Source: Plazaster borealis (Eukaryota > Echinodermata > Asteroidea > Forcipulatida > Labidiasteridae). Taken from it: DNA of 64,000 bases. Below the pieces are notes generated by a model, which worked only from the letters and a program-made list of their open reading frames with translations, was not told the origin of the DNA and made no database searches. The translations under genes and the position numbers were made by a program. Below are positions 1-10,653 of the stretch, in pieces (position 1 is the first letter of the stretch; every line of letters begins with the position of its first letter). Location: assembly GCA_021014325.1 (NCBI GenBank), contig CM037460.1:15233486-15297485 (forward strand), read 5' to 3'.

Positions 1-1106
1 GTATCGTTTTATTCATCTAACCTCTACTTTCAGTAGGCTTTCATCAAATTCATGACACTTTCTTGTCTCGATCCCATCACATAAGCAATCAACTCCCACA
101 GGTCCTTTAGCACTTAGTGTCTACTTAAAAAAAAAGCTCTCTTCTCATTGAGATGCATGAAATGCACAGGTACATTAATGCGCCGTACTTTCACATGAAC
201 GGCGATCATCCCACACACAGAATCCTAATGGTAGAGCAAGCACTTTCTGTTAAAAAAAAAAAGCACTGAATCCTGCCACTGTCTCGCCATCCAACCGTCA
301 GTTTTTAATTCAATTTTCCTAGGAAACGTAAATTATCCAGTAATAAGAGTGCTATGATGAAAGAGCATAATGTACCCAAAGATCCGGTTACAGAATTTAT
401 TTCATTTTTCCCTGATTATGTCATTTAGCGAGAAACACAAGTTGGAATGGTAATGGAAAAAAAAAAAAAACGAGGAGACGCTAATGGAAAAAAGAAGTTA
501 TCCATACTCCGCGACTTATGGAGCGAAATTTCCTCATGAAACTCACCGCAACTTTTTTTCTTCTTCTTCTTCTTCTTCTTCTTCTTCTTTTCCCGTCACC
601 CTCTCGAGAGGACAAACAACTTCTGCCGTAGTTAAAAGTGTTGCATTACAGTTCATGACCGCTTGGGATCGGTGTGGCGGGCACCGGGGACTATTTACAA
701 TGAATTGTCAATATTTGAATGACTGGCTGTGAACCGGTGAAAGAGAACGTTGGCCTGAATTCCCGTACTTTGTAATCAAACATTAGGAGTGATACAGGGG
801 GGGGGGGATGTTGACACCAGTGATTACAGTTCTTCCTTAGGTTGCATCCCTGCGACGGCTATGGGTTGCTACATTATACATTATTTTTCACAAATGGCTC
901 TTTTGGGGTAAATGGTTTTGATAATCTCTGACTGCATTTAGACCAATAACATCTACCACACAGATTAAATTACCCTGCAAAAAAAATTATGAGTTCAGCA
1001 AATGCAAATCAAGATTTTTTTCAAATAATAAACTACAGGGTTTTATGGCTTCTGACCGGCACCCCCGAACAGAGATATTGACAAAATAGGGAGACTGCCA
1101 ACATAG
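1..1106. other. Unassigned non-coding DNA
   Basis: AT-rich sequence with short homopolymer runs and one TTC microsatellite. The only open frame, at 484-732 on the plus strand, is created partly by the TTC repeat (a serine run) and has no domain. No splice-bounded exon, transposon end or RNA gene was recognised. Confidence 0.5.
558..590 (+). repeat. (TTC)n microsatellite
   Basis: About ten consecutive TTC units followed by TTTT. Simple-sequence repeat; it explains the polyserine stretch in the overlapping open frame. Confidence 0.9.
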
Positions 1107-1180
1107 GGCTATATAGTTCAGTTGGTAGAGCGCCGGCACGTTAATCCGGAGGTCGTTGGTTCAAATCTCGCTCTAGTCAA
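1107..1180 (+). tRNA. tRNA-Asn-like sequence, probably a pseudogene or SINE head
   Basis: A cloverleaf-like segment: a D-arm of the form GTTCAGTTGGTAGAGC, an anticodon loop with GTT (Asn) at the expected place, and a T-loop TTCAAAT. The acceptor arms pair at most positions. Position 33 is C instead of the near-universal T, the anticodon stem ends in a C-T mismatch, and the T-stem has one mismatch and two wobbles. A functional tRNA is therefore unlikely. A T-rich segment starting CAATTTTTC follows; I cannot tell a dead tRNA from the head of an old SINE. Confidence 0.5.
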
Positions 1181-1534
1181 TTTTTCTTTGTTCAACCCCA
1201 AATAATTTACAGATATTTTCATGACATTTTGTACGATCAATCTTATTGTGACTGAAACATCATGTACACTCCAACGGATAATGAAAAATGGGTGAATGTC
1301 TTGTTAGACCATTAGCAGAGATGACCAAATTTGCTGAATGTAACCCAGGCATAATGTTAGATAATTCAAGATCCTTTTTTGGGGGGGGGGGCACAGATTC
1401 TTAAAATTTAGCACTTTAAAATTCTTCAAGTTATTCTTGGGGAAAGTGCCTTAATTAGTCTCCATCACTCTTGCACACATATCATTTTCTTCTACATGTA
1501 GTCCAGTTTCATTAGCCATTAATTGTGTCTTTGT

Positions 1535-1578
1535 GGGATGTTCAATCGACCGTGTGGGATGTTCAATCGACCGTGCAA
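1535..1578 (+). repeat. 22-bp tandem duplication
   Basis: The unit beginning GTGGGATGTTCAATCGACC occurs twice back to back with no differences seen, implying a recent local duplication. It accounts for a repeated peptide in the minus-strand frame here, which is not a gene. Confidence 0.8.
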
Positions 1579-2375
1579 GTCTTGCGCCTATTTGGTCCCA
1601 CGTACATTGCGTGAAGGAAACAAACTCGTGCACTTCAACGGGTCCCAATGATCGAATACAGTATGTGCGAGACAAGCACAGTCTATTTTAAGGATTTAAT
1701 TTATAGCCTGCATTATCTAAAAGCTTGATTGCCATTATTAAAAGAAGTTGAAACAAAACACGTATTTCAAAGTTGAAGGACATCTTTCACAAGATATTTT
1801 GATTCAATAAGACAAGATGCAAGGTCCATGTACAAGGCTTCCTCGTCGTTGAAACTATTCTTATGTCATCGCAGACATTTTTACCTTCATTTTTTAAAAC
1901 CTTGAACATGCGAGTATCAAATCACATTTCGGCCTTGCACTACATGATTGACTGAACAGTAATATTTACACAGGTCTATTTTCCTATGAAATCAAATCAT
2001 GGCTGGATGCTCCATCGCATTTTTTTGTCGAGCCACACCTGGCAGAGCTTCAGGAATTGAAACCAGCATATTTTTCCCAATCTCAGGAACACAGCTTCAC
2101 TGATCAAGTGTGGCAAATTGTTCAAGTTTCCAATTAGAGCAAGCCTGGATGGCAGGCAACTTCAAGGGAATGAATTGTGAATTATGTATTTATTCCAACG
2201 TGTATATGAATCGTTTGCATTCATAAACATCCTTGGCATTTTCACCTCGGAGAGAGTCAAAATCCTTAGGGTGTAGACCTTGAGTATTCTTGTCATCCCA
2301 CCGCCGTTTTAGAGGTAAACCGATGATGAAACAATGGAAATGCAATGGATGGGCAAACAACCTTTTGATCACTAC

Positions 2376-2735
2376 GTGATGCCGAGCGGCCGGACCCAAG
2401 CTCTGGTGTTGTCAGCAGCAGAGTGTGCGTTCGAATCCCAGTCATGACACTTGTGCCCTTGAGCAAGGCACTTAACCATAATTGCTTCGTAAAAATTTGG
2501 AAAGGTAGTGCATTCTGCTCTACCAGCCAGGCTACTAGTGAATGATACCCGTGCCTACATCCTTACGGACTGTGAAGGGGGTAACCCTGTTTCAGCCCCA
2601 GGAGTAGGTGGCAACGTGCCTCTGGTGGTATTTGATTTGGGTCAATAGCCCAAATCGGTTAAGTGTAGCCCACACTTTGAAGTGGCCGTCCGGCCTTGTG
2701 ATGTTAGGCGATATCTCATAAAAAAATATAAAAAA
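2376..2735 (+). mobile_element. tRNA-Leu-derived SINE, long-body subtype
   Basis: The head has the tRNA-Leu signatures GCCGAGCGG (D-arm) and GTTCGAATCCC (T-arm), followed by GACACTTGTGCCCTTGAGC and CACTTAACCA. The same head occurs at about 61.03 kb and, inverted, at about 37.4 kb. The body after about 2485 differs from those copies and ends in an A-rich tail (2719-2738), the usual 3' end of a SINE. Heads are shared while bodies differ, so this looks like a second subfamily built on the same tRNA head. Boundaries are approximate. Confidence 0.75.
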
Positions 2736-2775
2736 ACTACGTAAGGATGCCAAACTCCAGTGACGTCATGTGCAA

Positions 2776-3162
2776 TAAAGACACTGGACACTATTGGTAA
2801 TTGTCAAAGACCAGTCTTCTCACTTGGTGTATCTCAATATATGCACAAAATAACAAACCTGTGGAAATTTGAACTCAATTGGTCATCGAAGTTGTGAGAT
2901 AATAATGGAAGAAATAACACCCTTGTCACACGAAGTTGTGTGCTTTCAGATGATTGATTTCGAGACCTCACGCGTGAGGTCTCGAAATGAATTCAAATAT
3001 TTTACTGAGAAATAACTTTTTTCTCAAAAACGACGTTACTTCAGAGGGAGCCGTTTCTCACAATGTTTTATACTATCAACAGCTCTCCATTGATCGTTAC
3101 CAAGTAAGTTTTTATGCTAACAATTATTTTGAGTAATTACCAAACGTGTCCAGTGCCTTTAA
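2776..3162 (+). mobile_element. Family-A MITE, copy 1 (class-3 apex)
   Basis: Ends are AAAGACACTGGACACTATTG and the inverse of CCAGTGCCTTTAA. Conserved internal landmarks are a left-arm block (TGTCAAAGACCAGT), AACCTGTGGAAATTTGA, a right-arm block (TTCAGAGGGAGCCGTTTCTC) and TTTTATACTATCAACAGC. The centre is a perfect 32-bp palindrome at 2957-2988 built on CGAGACCTCA/TGAGGTCTCG. No coding capacity. It resembles the copies at 55.15 and 55.69 kb more than the others (GGGAGCCG, CACACGAAGTTGTGTG), so these three form a subgroup. Confidence 0.9.
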
Positions 3163-3237
3163 GGTGTGTTAACTCAACACCTATTATGTTTGGACTAAAA
3201 CCTTTGGTAGACTGGTATGACTGGGTATGACTGGTCC

Positions 3238-3562
3238 TGGGTAAGTTCGCGCAAGGACTATCGTTGACCATAGTTCGACTAACTTAGCCCGAACTCTGTC
3301 TAGTCGATGATAGTTGGACCACTCTAGTCGACTATTTGGAACCAGCCTACTGGACATGGTCGCATCGCTGGTTACCAATAGCCGTTTTCATAGCACAGTG
3401 CAGAGTGAATCAGTTATAAGAAACTGATAACGTATGTTGAGACGCCGGTCGTGTTGACATGACATGACTAGAGTCGTTCACACTTCAACTTCAGTGCGCA
3501 TGCCCTACGTACGTCACTTAACAACCACTAGTTAACCATTGTTCCTTGCGCGAACTTGGCCC
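3238..3562. mobile_element. CpG-rich inverted-repeat element, unclassified MITE
   Basis: The left end GGGTAAGTTCGCGCAAGGAC is matched, inverted, by the right end (GTTCCTTGCGCGAACTTGGCC). The repeats extend about 35 bp with mismatches. Inside is CpG-rich for this window (GTTCGAC, CGTACGTC). No open frame of note and no clear target-site duplication. Termini starting GGG resemble PIF/Harbinger ends, but the superfamily is unproven. Confidence 0.65.
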
Positions 3563-5610
3563 CTGTACCACCAATGTTTTGTCTTGCTGTGCAGGACTAC
3601 ATAAATCCATTAAACTCAGCCAAGATGTGGCTAAAAGTTTTTGAGGGACCATAGTTAGGGTTACCGGAAAGATGCTTTCATGGTGCTCTGTAGCTAGTGC
3701 ATATGCCTGTTTGCACGTACGTGTTTATTTTGAAATCCTTAGTTACCGTACAATTCTTCACAATAACCCAAACAAAGCAACCCAAAGGACAAAGATGACA
3801 AATTAATGTAATTTAAATTGATTTTTTGGTGTCTTCATTTTCACTGTCACCCTGTCAAGGTGTTTTTGTACAATTGTTCAAAAGTGTGCGAGTGTCAACC
3901 AGACCCCTTTACAGTGCTGGGCCTCCTTCATCGCTCTCGTAATGTAGTATGTCCTTAGTTCAAGTAACCTCACCCCCCAAAAAACCCCAGATTTTCCATC
4001 TGAAAAAAACCCTGCAGAAAAAAATCATTCCATCCTGGGGAATCGGTAAACACTTGAAGCTTCCGAAAGGTGTTCAGGTGCACAGCAATTAAGTCCACAC
4101 AGGAAGACTTTACGCCCCCACAAGGTTGGTCTTGAATCCGTCTCTCTTTTCTGTCTCATCTTGCCGAGCATTTACAGGTGGTGCTCCAGGAGGGTCGTGG
4201 TGTAATGTTTTGGATGAACCTGTCTAGGAGCTTCTTGAGGAACTGTCTGTAGGTGGATCACTTACCCTACCTGTCTCCGGCCCGGCCTAGATACATCTCT
4301 ATACTACATGAATACAAATGACCTCCGAGGTACGATCAGTACCGACTTAGCCTGACAGAATTGTCTCCTGTTTTACTATACACCAAAGCTCCTTAATTGA
4401 ACTAAAACTGCGGCCACGCTACCAGCTTGGAATGATTAAATGGATTGCTGGTGCCTGAAGAAACACTAATATATTCATTTGCCCCACGGCCCTTCCTTTC
4501 CAATCCCGTGATTTTTACGCCCAAGCTGACGTTGCATCGCATTGCGTTGGAGTTGTTTTCATGAGTATCGGTTCACTTCAGTTAGAAGTGCCCGTGCCCA
4601 AAAAAATCAATAGCGACTGGAACGCTGAATCCCCGCCGGATCCCCGTGCGGCCATTTAGGAGTGCTGGACATCAGTTTCTCAGGGAAAATGTTTTGCTGA
4701 TTTATCCGAGGAATTTTCAGAAGTGCCAATTATGGTCTGCATGAATACACTCTGAGCAAACACGGGATTTGTTCGGCTGGTTTAACTTAATGTGGATTCA
4801 GGGAAAATGCAAATAATTATATTGAGAAATAGTTGGCAAATAGTTTAGTCATGTACTGTCATCATGGCCAATGTTTTGATATCATTCCTCAAGTGGCTTG
4901 TAAATTGACTGAAATCTTATTTGGTTTGTGTGTGCGATACATAAGGGGACTTTTCCCCATCATTACTCACCTTACATTGATTACGTCTGTCAGAAATCTG
5001 TTTTGCTGAGTGGTGTTTGTAATTTGATTGTTGACAGTCGAATTGATTTAAACATTTCAAGTCAAAGAAATCGGTTTCTTAAAGAAAATCAGGTTTATCC
5101 TTATCCAACAGAACCAAGGCTTCTCATGTTACATTGACCACAGATTTATGGAATGGCTTTCTGAATGGTTCTTGTGACCTGATGTATCGAAATTTGTTAT
5201 TGACAATGACAAATTTCAAATTAAATTATGAAAACCCTTCAGAACTATGGAGTGGCCCATAACAGTTTTATTATTTTGTAAAACTCAAAGGGAATTGTAG
5301 CTTACAGAGTCACAGATTTTTCCATTCAACTTCTCCCCCCAAGTAAATTCCGCAATGAATGCACAATCAAGATGGCATGGTCGTAAATTAAATATTAAAG
5401 TATGGAGGAAGTGGTCGAAACCTTTTTCCAATGCCAACTTTCCTTTGAGGTAGACAAATCCAAACATTGTAATAATATTAACATGCATTTATTATACGCA
5501 TTTTCAAGAAAAGTACCCAATTATCCCTGTTCATCGGGCTCTAAGCATTCCTGAAACCATCTCAACTCCTTAGGAGTATGCAGCACCGGCTGTCAAATGG
5601 GTGCACAGGT
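3563..5610. other. Unassigned non-coding DNA
   Basis: About 2 kb of mixed-composition sequence. Short open frames on both strands (the longest under 75 codons) lack domains, splice context or codon bias that I could recognise. No MITE termini or SINE heads seen. Confidence 0.5.
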
Positions 5611-5618
5611 TGCTAATC

Positions 5619-5945
5619 ATTCACATCAAGAATCTCTACCCTCGCAGGTACCCATTTATTCGCATCAAGATTCTCTACCCTCGCAGGTATACCCATTTAT
5701 TCACATCAAGAATCTCTACCCTTGCAGGTACCCATTTATTCACATCAAGAATCTCTACCCTCGCAGGTATACCCATTTATTCACATCAAGAATCTCTACC
5801 CTCGTAGGTACCCATTTATTCACATCAAGAATCTCTACCCTCGCAGGTACCCATTTATTCACATCAAGAATCTCTACCCTCGCAGGAACCTATTTATTCA
5901 CATCAAGAATATCTACCCTCGCAGGTACCCATTTATTCCCAGGGT
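5619..5945 (+). repeat. 39-bp minisatellite, about eight units
   Basis: Unit core ACATCAAGAATCTCTACCC followed by TCGCAGGTACCCATTTATT. Eight near-complete units plus a partial one; two carry a 2-bp insertion (GTATACCC), making them 41 bp. Because 39 is a multiple of three, all frames stay open and encode a repeated 13-residue peptide (YPFIHIKNLYPRR); this is not evidence of a gene. The array runs directly into SINE-derived sequence at its right edge. Confidence 0.95.
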
Positions 5946-6022
5946 GATGAGAAGCAATTATAGTTAAGTGTCAAGGACACAAGTGTCATGAGCAGGACTC
6001 GAACCCACACTCTAATATATCT
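5936..6022 (-). mobile_element. tRNA-Leu SINE fragment
   Basis: Read on the minus strand, it holds the T-arm-like GTTCGAGTCCTGCTC block, GACACTTGTGTCCTTGACAC and CTTAACTATAATTGC, matching the head-to-body junction of the SINE at 2376-2735. Only the segment next to the minisatellite survives. Confidence 0.6.
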
Positions 6023-6681
6023 GTATTGAAAGATAAGTAAGTGGAAAGGAATCGATAATGGCTATTACAAGATTTTCAAAAGCTAGGAAGTTATGAGCGA
6101 GATGTAAGATGACAGAATCACTCGGACTTATGAAATATTCCCTTTCATTCATTTCACGGAAGCCATGCATTACACTGGTCACAGCCTGCACATGGACCCC
6201 TACCTACATGTACATTGGCGTTGAAGTACCCCCTTCAGAATGTATTCCCACAGATAGTTATGATTTTCAGACACGTACAGAGGAAGTACACCATGGAGAA
6301 ATTGCCTCGCCCCTTCAACAGCAAAGTCCATTGCCTGGACACTTTTCAAGATGCTGAGTTTCTTGACTGTTGCATTGAAGGTGCAGTACAAAGGTTGAGA
6401 AAAGTACAAGATGAAGATGTTTAAAACTAAAGCTTCTTACTTCTTGCAAGTAACTTGATACAAGTGCCGATACCAACTGTCTCAACAAGTATTTTTGTCT
6501 TCAAGACAGTCTCATATGCAAGAAAATTAATCCCCAACAACTCAGGTGAAATCAAAATAAGCAACAAGATATGCACTAAATCCCTCACAAAAGAAAAAAC
6601 TAGTTTTGGTATCTTCTCAAGAAACTTGACCACCAAATGTTGTTAATTTTCTCAGGTTGATGGTATGTAGGCCTAATGGTA
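6023..6681. other. Unassigned DNA with weak similarity to 12.49-12.65 kb
   Basis: Overlapping short frames on both strands (6109-6424 plus, 6200-6636 minus) show no domain. Around 6518-6600 the sequence (ATGCAAGAAAAT, CCCAACAAC, CCTCACAAAA) weakly parallels 12541-12640, suggesting an old dispersed repeat. Confidence 0.35.
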
Positions 6682-6872
6682 TGGGCCCAATTTCTTAAAG
6701 TTGAAAAAACTGCTTAAAACAAATTTCTTTGCTAAGCAAAAAAATGAGTGGGGCACCAGTTGAAACAATTTAAACTTTATGGAATTTTGGCTGGTTACCT
6801 TTTTCTCCTAAGCAAGGTTTGTCTGTGCTTAGCAAGTTTTTTCGCTTACACAGGCTTTATGAAATTGAGTCC
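6682..6872. mobile_element. Family-D MITE, copy 1
   Basis: Starts ATGGGCCCAATTTCTTAAAG and ends CTTTATGAAATTGAGTCC. It shares the D interior: GCTAAGCA, a GGCTGGTTACC block, CTTAGCAAG. It is more divergent than the D copies at 35.5 and 44.9 kb. The 77-codon frame across it is the element itself, not a gene. Confidence 0.75.
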
Positions 6873-7548
6873 TGATGTGTTTATTGAAGACTTCGGGGGT
6901 GTGGAAAATTTCACACTTGGCGAAAAACCAAGAATGTATCCTGTACCTTTAAGGGAAGGCATTACTAGGGTAACAACCTGACTTCCCGAACGATCACATT
7001 AGTATTCGTGGCAAGCTGGCACAAGTACCAATCGTCGTGGGTAATGTTTCTGCTTGAAGTACTTTTATCCTTGTGAAAGAATGGGATTGTTACACGTGCG
7101 CTGAATACCTAAAATACCAAAAATAATATACAATGGTGTAAAATAAGATCATACGAAAGTGCAGGGCTCGAGTTGCACAAATATCTGCAAGTCTTGTATC
7201 TCAGAAATTTTACTGGGCCATAAATGTTTTTATAAGGCCAAATCATTTTTAAAGGCCAAATCATTTAGTTTCTTGTATTTTAGCATTTCCTGAACTTTCA
7301 GGGGAAGGTTTGGACTAGAAATGCCAAATATGCATTAGTAAATCTAGCAGGGCATTCAGTGCTCGAATTTAGAGAAAAAATCCACAAGGCTGTAGATTAT
7401 AGTATTTACTGGACCAGCTTTTATTTTACAAGACCAGAATGTAATGAGAGAGAACTTTCTACACTTTCTTTAAAATGTAAACTATTTTTATTTGAACAAG
7501 CACTAAGACAATATCTCGTTAAATTTGTCTTCAAGAATTAAGGATGCT

Positions 7549-7908
7549 TTAACCCTAACCCCCATCAGGGTCCCTCCACATACCCTGCCAAATACAACAG
7601 AATGCAACACAGTTGAAATGAGAACCATGCCAAATGCAACAAAATGCAACAAGGGATTTCGTTGCATTGTGCAGGCATGTTGTTTGTGTTAGGACTGAGC
7701 AAGGGGGTTTGCCCTGCTAAATGCAACAGTATGCACATAAGTGTAGTGGTGACTACAACAAAATGCAGCACCAATATGAAGTCACCTAACTGCTAAATGC
7801 AACAAATTCAGTCAAAGAATGACATCTGCGTTGACTGCCAAATGCAACAGATTACAACAACTTTTACCATTTGGTGCATATTGTTGCATTTGGCATGGTA
7901 AGGGTTAA
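7549..7908. mobile_element. piggyBac-like MITE with repeated internal motif
   Basis: TTAA sits at both edges, with termini CCCTAACC (left) and CCCTTACC (right, inverted). Both ends then carry TGCCAAATRCAACA, the right one inverted. The interior repeats the same motif at least seven times in diverged form (for example GCCAAATGCAACAAAATGC). TTAA duplication plus CCCT termini is the classic piggyBac signature. Length is about 352 bp excluding the TTAAs, with no coding capacity. Multiple motif copies could be transposase-binding sites or the remains of a tandem array. Confidence 0.7.
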
Positions 7909-8015
7909 TACTCAACATAATTGAAAGATATTTACCAGACTCAAAGTCAACATTGAACATCTTTTTCCATTTTGTTATTACACAGTGAGGTACTTTTAGC
8001 TATTGAAAAAAACAT

Positions 8016-8112
8016 GATCACCGAACTTGTCTGGTCCTGAGTTTGTTGGCCCAAGGCTAAAATCACTGGCCTGGGGGGGGGGGGCCTGTGGTCCAGTGTT
8101 AAATTCAAGCCC
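8016..8112 (-). repeat. hAT-like terminal fragment
   Basis: On the minus strand it starts CAGGGCTTGAATTTAACACT and runs through a C-rich stretch. CAGGGCTYGAATTT resembles hAT-type ends. A similar start, CAGGGCTCGAGTTGCAC, lies on the plus strand at 7163; the two could bound one roughly 950-bp element, but no matching target duplication was found. Confidence 0.35.
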
Positions 8113-9207
8113 TGGTGCGTGTATGAAAAAAACACTAGATGGCATGGTTCGGTTGTGATGTTACTGGCGCAGTGCTTAATTTGCTACAGTCCAACCAGTG
8201 GTTCAGTGTTTGTTTTGAGCTGTATTTTTAACTGTTTCATTGGTCTGAAAGACTGAGCGCACATGTAGATCTACATCTACATCAATGTCAACCTTAATCA
8301 TTGTCCATTCAAAGCAATTTAAAATAGCCAAGAATAATTAATCCGAGGTCATTGTGTCTGTAAGTCAACACGTCACATCGCGGCATGCGCAAAGTGTTTG
8401 CTTCTTTTAACTGCGAAGCTGCCATAGGTTTGTGTGTATAGTTATACAAAACATCGCCCATTGTATCGTTCAAAGACATGTCTTTTGACAGTATGTGATA
8501 ATTCTGATGCGGCCTTGAGTTTTTGCAAAACATGTGAAAGGCAAGTCCAAGCAATTTTGTTTCTGACAAAAATCCCAAAGGAAAAAACTAACTCCATACA
8601 ATTCCCATGGGTTTCTGGTAATTGTTGGATCTAGATTGAAGTTGAAGTGGCCTACAGAGGAATTACACCGAACCTTACACAAAAGGAAAAAGGAAAATGC
8701 AAAATCTTGTTAAGGGTGAGTCTCATTTTATGACCATTTCTGCATACAGTAAATTACAGGAAAATGAACAAAGATTCTGGTAGTATTAAAAATAAGGTTA
8801 TTGAGTTAAAAAAATCAGAGCTGTAAAGCAAACCAAATTTAAGTATTAATTTGTATGGAATTTTGCATATTTGATCTATATAATCTCGACTGAATTTTCA
8901 GCTTGATAACTGTAAATAGTGATGGTACATTATTGGTAAAGATGGGAAAAACTTGTTAGATGGTTTTTAATCTCAAAGCTTATACAAACTCTGCACCAGT
9001 ACCATAAACCCTTTGACATCAACAGCGCCCTCTATGAGGTCAAAGGGAGAACTGTCATTGGCACTTCAGACGAAGTGTTTTCGCAAGACGCTTACGCTTT
9101 TGGATAAAAATTACACAATTTCTTTTCAGAAGTATGACCCTACCTTTAAATGGTGAGGTCTCCTGTAGCTGTAACTCAGAGTGTTTATAAGTGAATGAGT
9201 TTAACGG

Positions 9208-9544
9208 TAAAGGATACCTTTGGTTTTCGGAACTGTTCGGTTGTTTTCATTCTTTATACACAATATAACTAACCTGTGAAAATTTCATTTCAAAAGGTGG
9301 TAGCCTTTTTGAGATATTGCCCAAAATCTGGAGCGGTTATGTCCAGGCAGGAAGAATAAACACAATCTGAGAAACGGTTCATGCAGAAACGTTTCTCAGA
9401 TTAAAATTCCTTCTCTAAAACCACATTCCTCTGAAGGGAATGTTTCTCAAAATAAATACATTATCAGCAGCTGCAGTGCTTTTTACCAATAAGTTGTTAT
9501 TTTTATTCATTTTTGGAGCAATTACTAAAGGTATACCCTCCCTT
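9208..9544 (+). mobile_element. Family-B MITE, copy 1
   Basis: Starts TAAAGGATACCTTTGG and ends AAAGGTATACCCTCCCTTA. Contains the B landmarks GAACTGTTCGGTTG, AACCTGTGAAAATTTCATTT, TTTTTGAGATATTGCC and GAGCGGTTATGTCC, then a central hairpin with CTGAGAAAC arms (about 9367-9400). Non-coding. Confidence 0.85.
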
Positions 9545-9900
9545 ACCCTGTCCTTGTCTTGTAGGAGGTTGTTTACAAACATTACCAACCATTGGTATGC
9601 CAACTGAATACTAAATGCTGCAAATAGCCAAACCTTGTACATGAGGAGCAAAAAGGGTTTTAGACAGGGGCGCAGGGCGGTTCCTAAAAAAATCTAATCC
9701 AGTTTGCCGACTTGCTGACTACCTGTATACTCCCACTATTTCAAGAAAGAGTGGCTCACCAAATACAGTGCTTAAAGGAAAAAATTGTTATTTGTATGAG
9801 CCCAAATGACTGAATTTCAGTCCGTTTGTCCTCTTTCTACTGTGCTGAAAGAGGCTCAAAATGATGAATGAGAGAAACCTGTTAGGGACACTTATTTGGC

Positions 9901-10653
9901 TTAAAGGCATCGTACACGTTTGATAATTGGAGCCTATTGTTTGTTTCAAACCTATATAGTTGTAGATTTAAACCATAAAACTAACCTATGAAAATTTCAT
10001 TTCAAAAGGTGGTAGCGTTTTTGAGATATTGCCGAAAATCTGGAGCGGTTTTGTCCACGCAGGAAGAATAATCTGCATTGGAATACACACTCTGAGAAGC
10101 GTTACGCGCAACGCTTCTCAGATTTAAATGATTTGGGGGATAAAACAAGATATATTTTTCCATAACCGCAGTACTTCGAAGTGAAAAGTTTCTCAAAGAG
10201 CATTATACTATCCAAAGCTGTTGTACTTCTTGCCAAGTAAGTTTTTATTGCCATTAAAGGCATCATACACGTTTGGTAATTGTCAAGACCAGTGTTCTCA
10301 CTTGGTGTATCCCAATATATGCATAAAATAACAAGCCTGTGAAAATTGATCATCGAAGTTGCAAGAAAATGATGAAAGAAAAAACACCTTTGTTGTACAA
10401 ATTTGTGTGCTTTCAGCCTAGAATAAAAACTTCTTGCAAGAAGTTTTTATTATTTTAGTGAGAAATTACCTCTTTCTCAAAAACTACGTTACTTCAGAGG
10501 GAGTCGTTTCTCACAATGTTTTATACTATCAACAGCTCTCTGTTGCTTGTTACCAAGTCAGTTTTTATGCTAATATATATTTTGAGTAATTACCAAACGT
10601 GTACAGTGCCTTTAACTATCAGAGTCATTACCAAACGTGTACTATGCCTTTAA
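9901..10653 (+). mobile_element. Family-B MITE, copy 2, split by a family-A insertion
   Basis: The left part, 9901-10253, begins TTAAAGGCATCGTACACG and has the B interior (AAAATTTCATTTCAAAAGG, GAGATATTGCCGAAAATC) and a central hairpin of GAGAAGCGTT/AACGCTTCTC arms at 10093-10122. The B right end resumes at 10616 after family-A copy 2 and finishes ACCAAACGTGTACTATGCC then TTAA. Copy 34057-34434 shows the unbroken junction, so A landed at a TTAA inside B. Confidence 0.9.
10254..10615 (+). mobile_element. Family-A MITE, copy 2, nested in family B
   Basis: Flanked on both sides by TTAA. Left terminus AGGCATCATACACGTTTGG; right terminus CCAAACGTGTACAGTGCCT. The apex is a perfect 30-bp palindrome at 10422-10451 centred on TTCTTGCAAGAA (class 1). 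Its position inside a B element dates it as younger than B. Confidence 0.93.

Noticed and set aside
484..732. 82-codon frame with a serine run
   Set aside because: The serines come from a (TTC)n microsatellite; no domain or splice context.
5597..5967. Three overlapping frames with a 13-residue repeat protein
   Set aside because: Produced by the 39-bp minisatellite, whose period keeps all frames open; the same peptide appears in several frames.
7163..8112. A single 950-bp hAT element bounded by CAGGGCT ends
   Set aside because: The ends match only over about 12 bases, flanks show no 8-bp duplication, and an independent TTAA-flanked MITE lies between; kept only as a terminal fragment.
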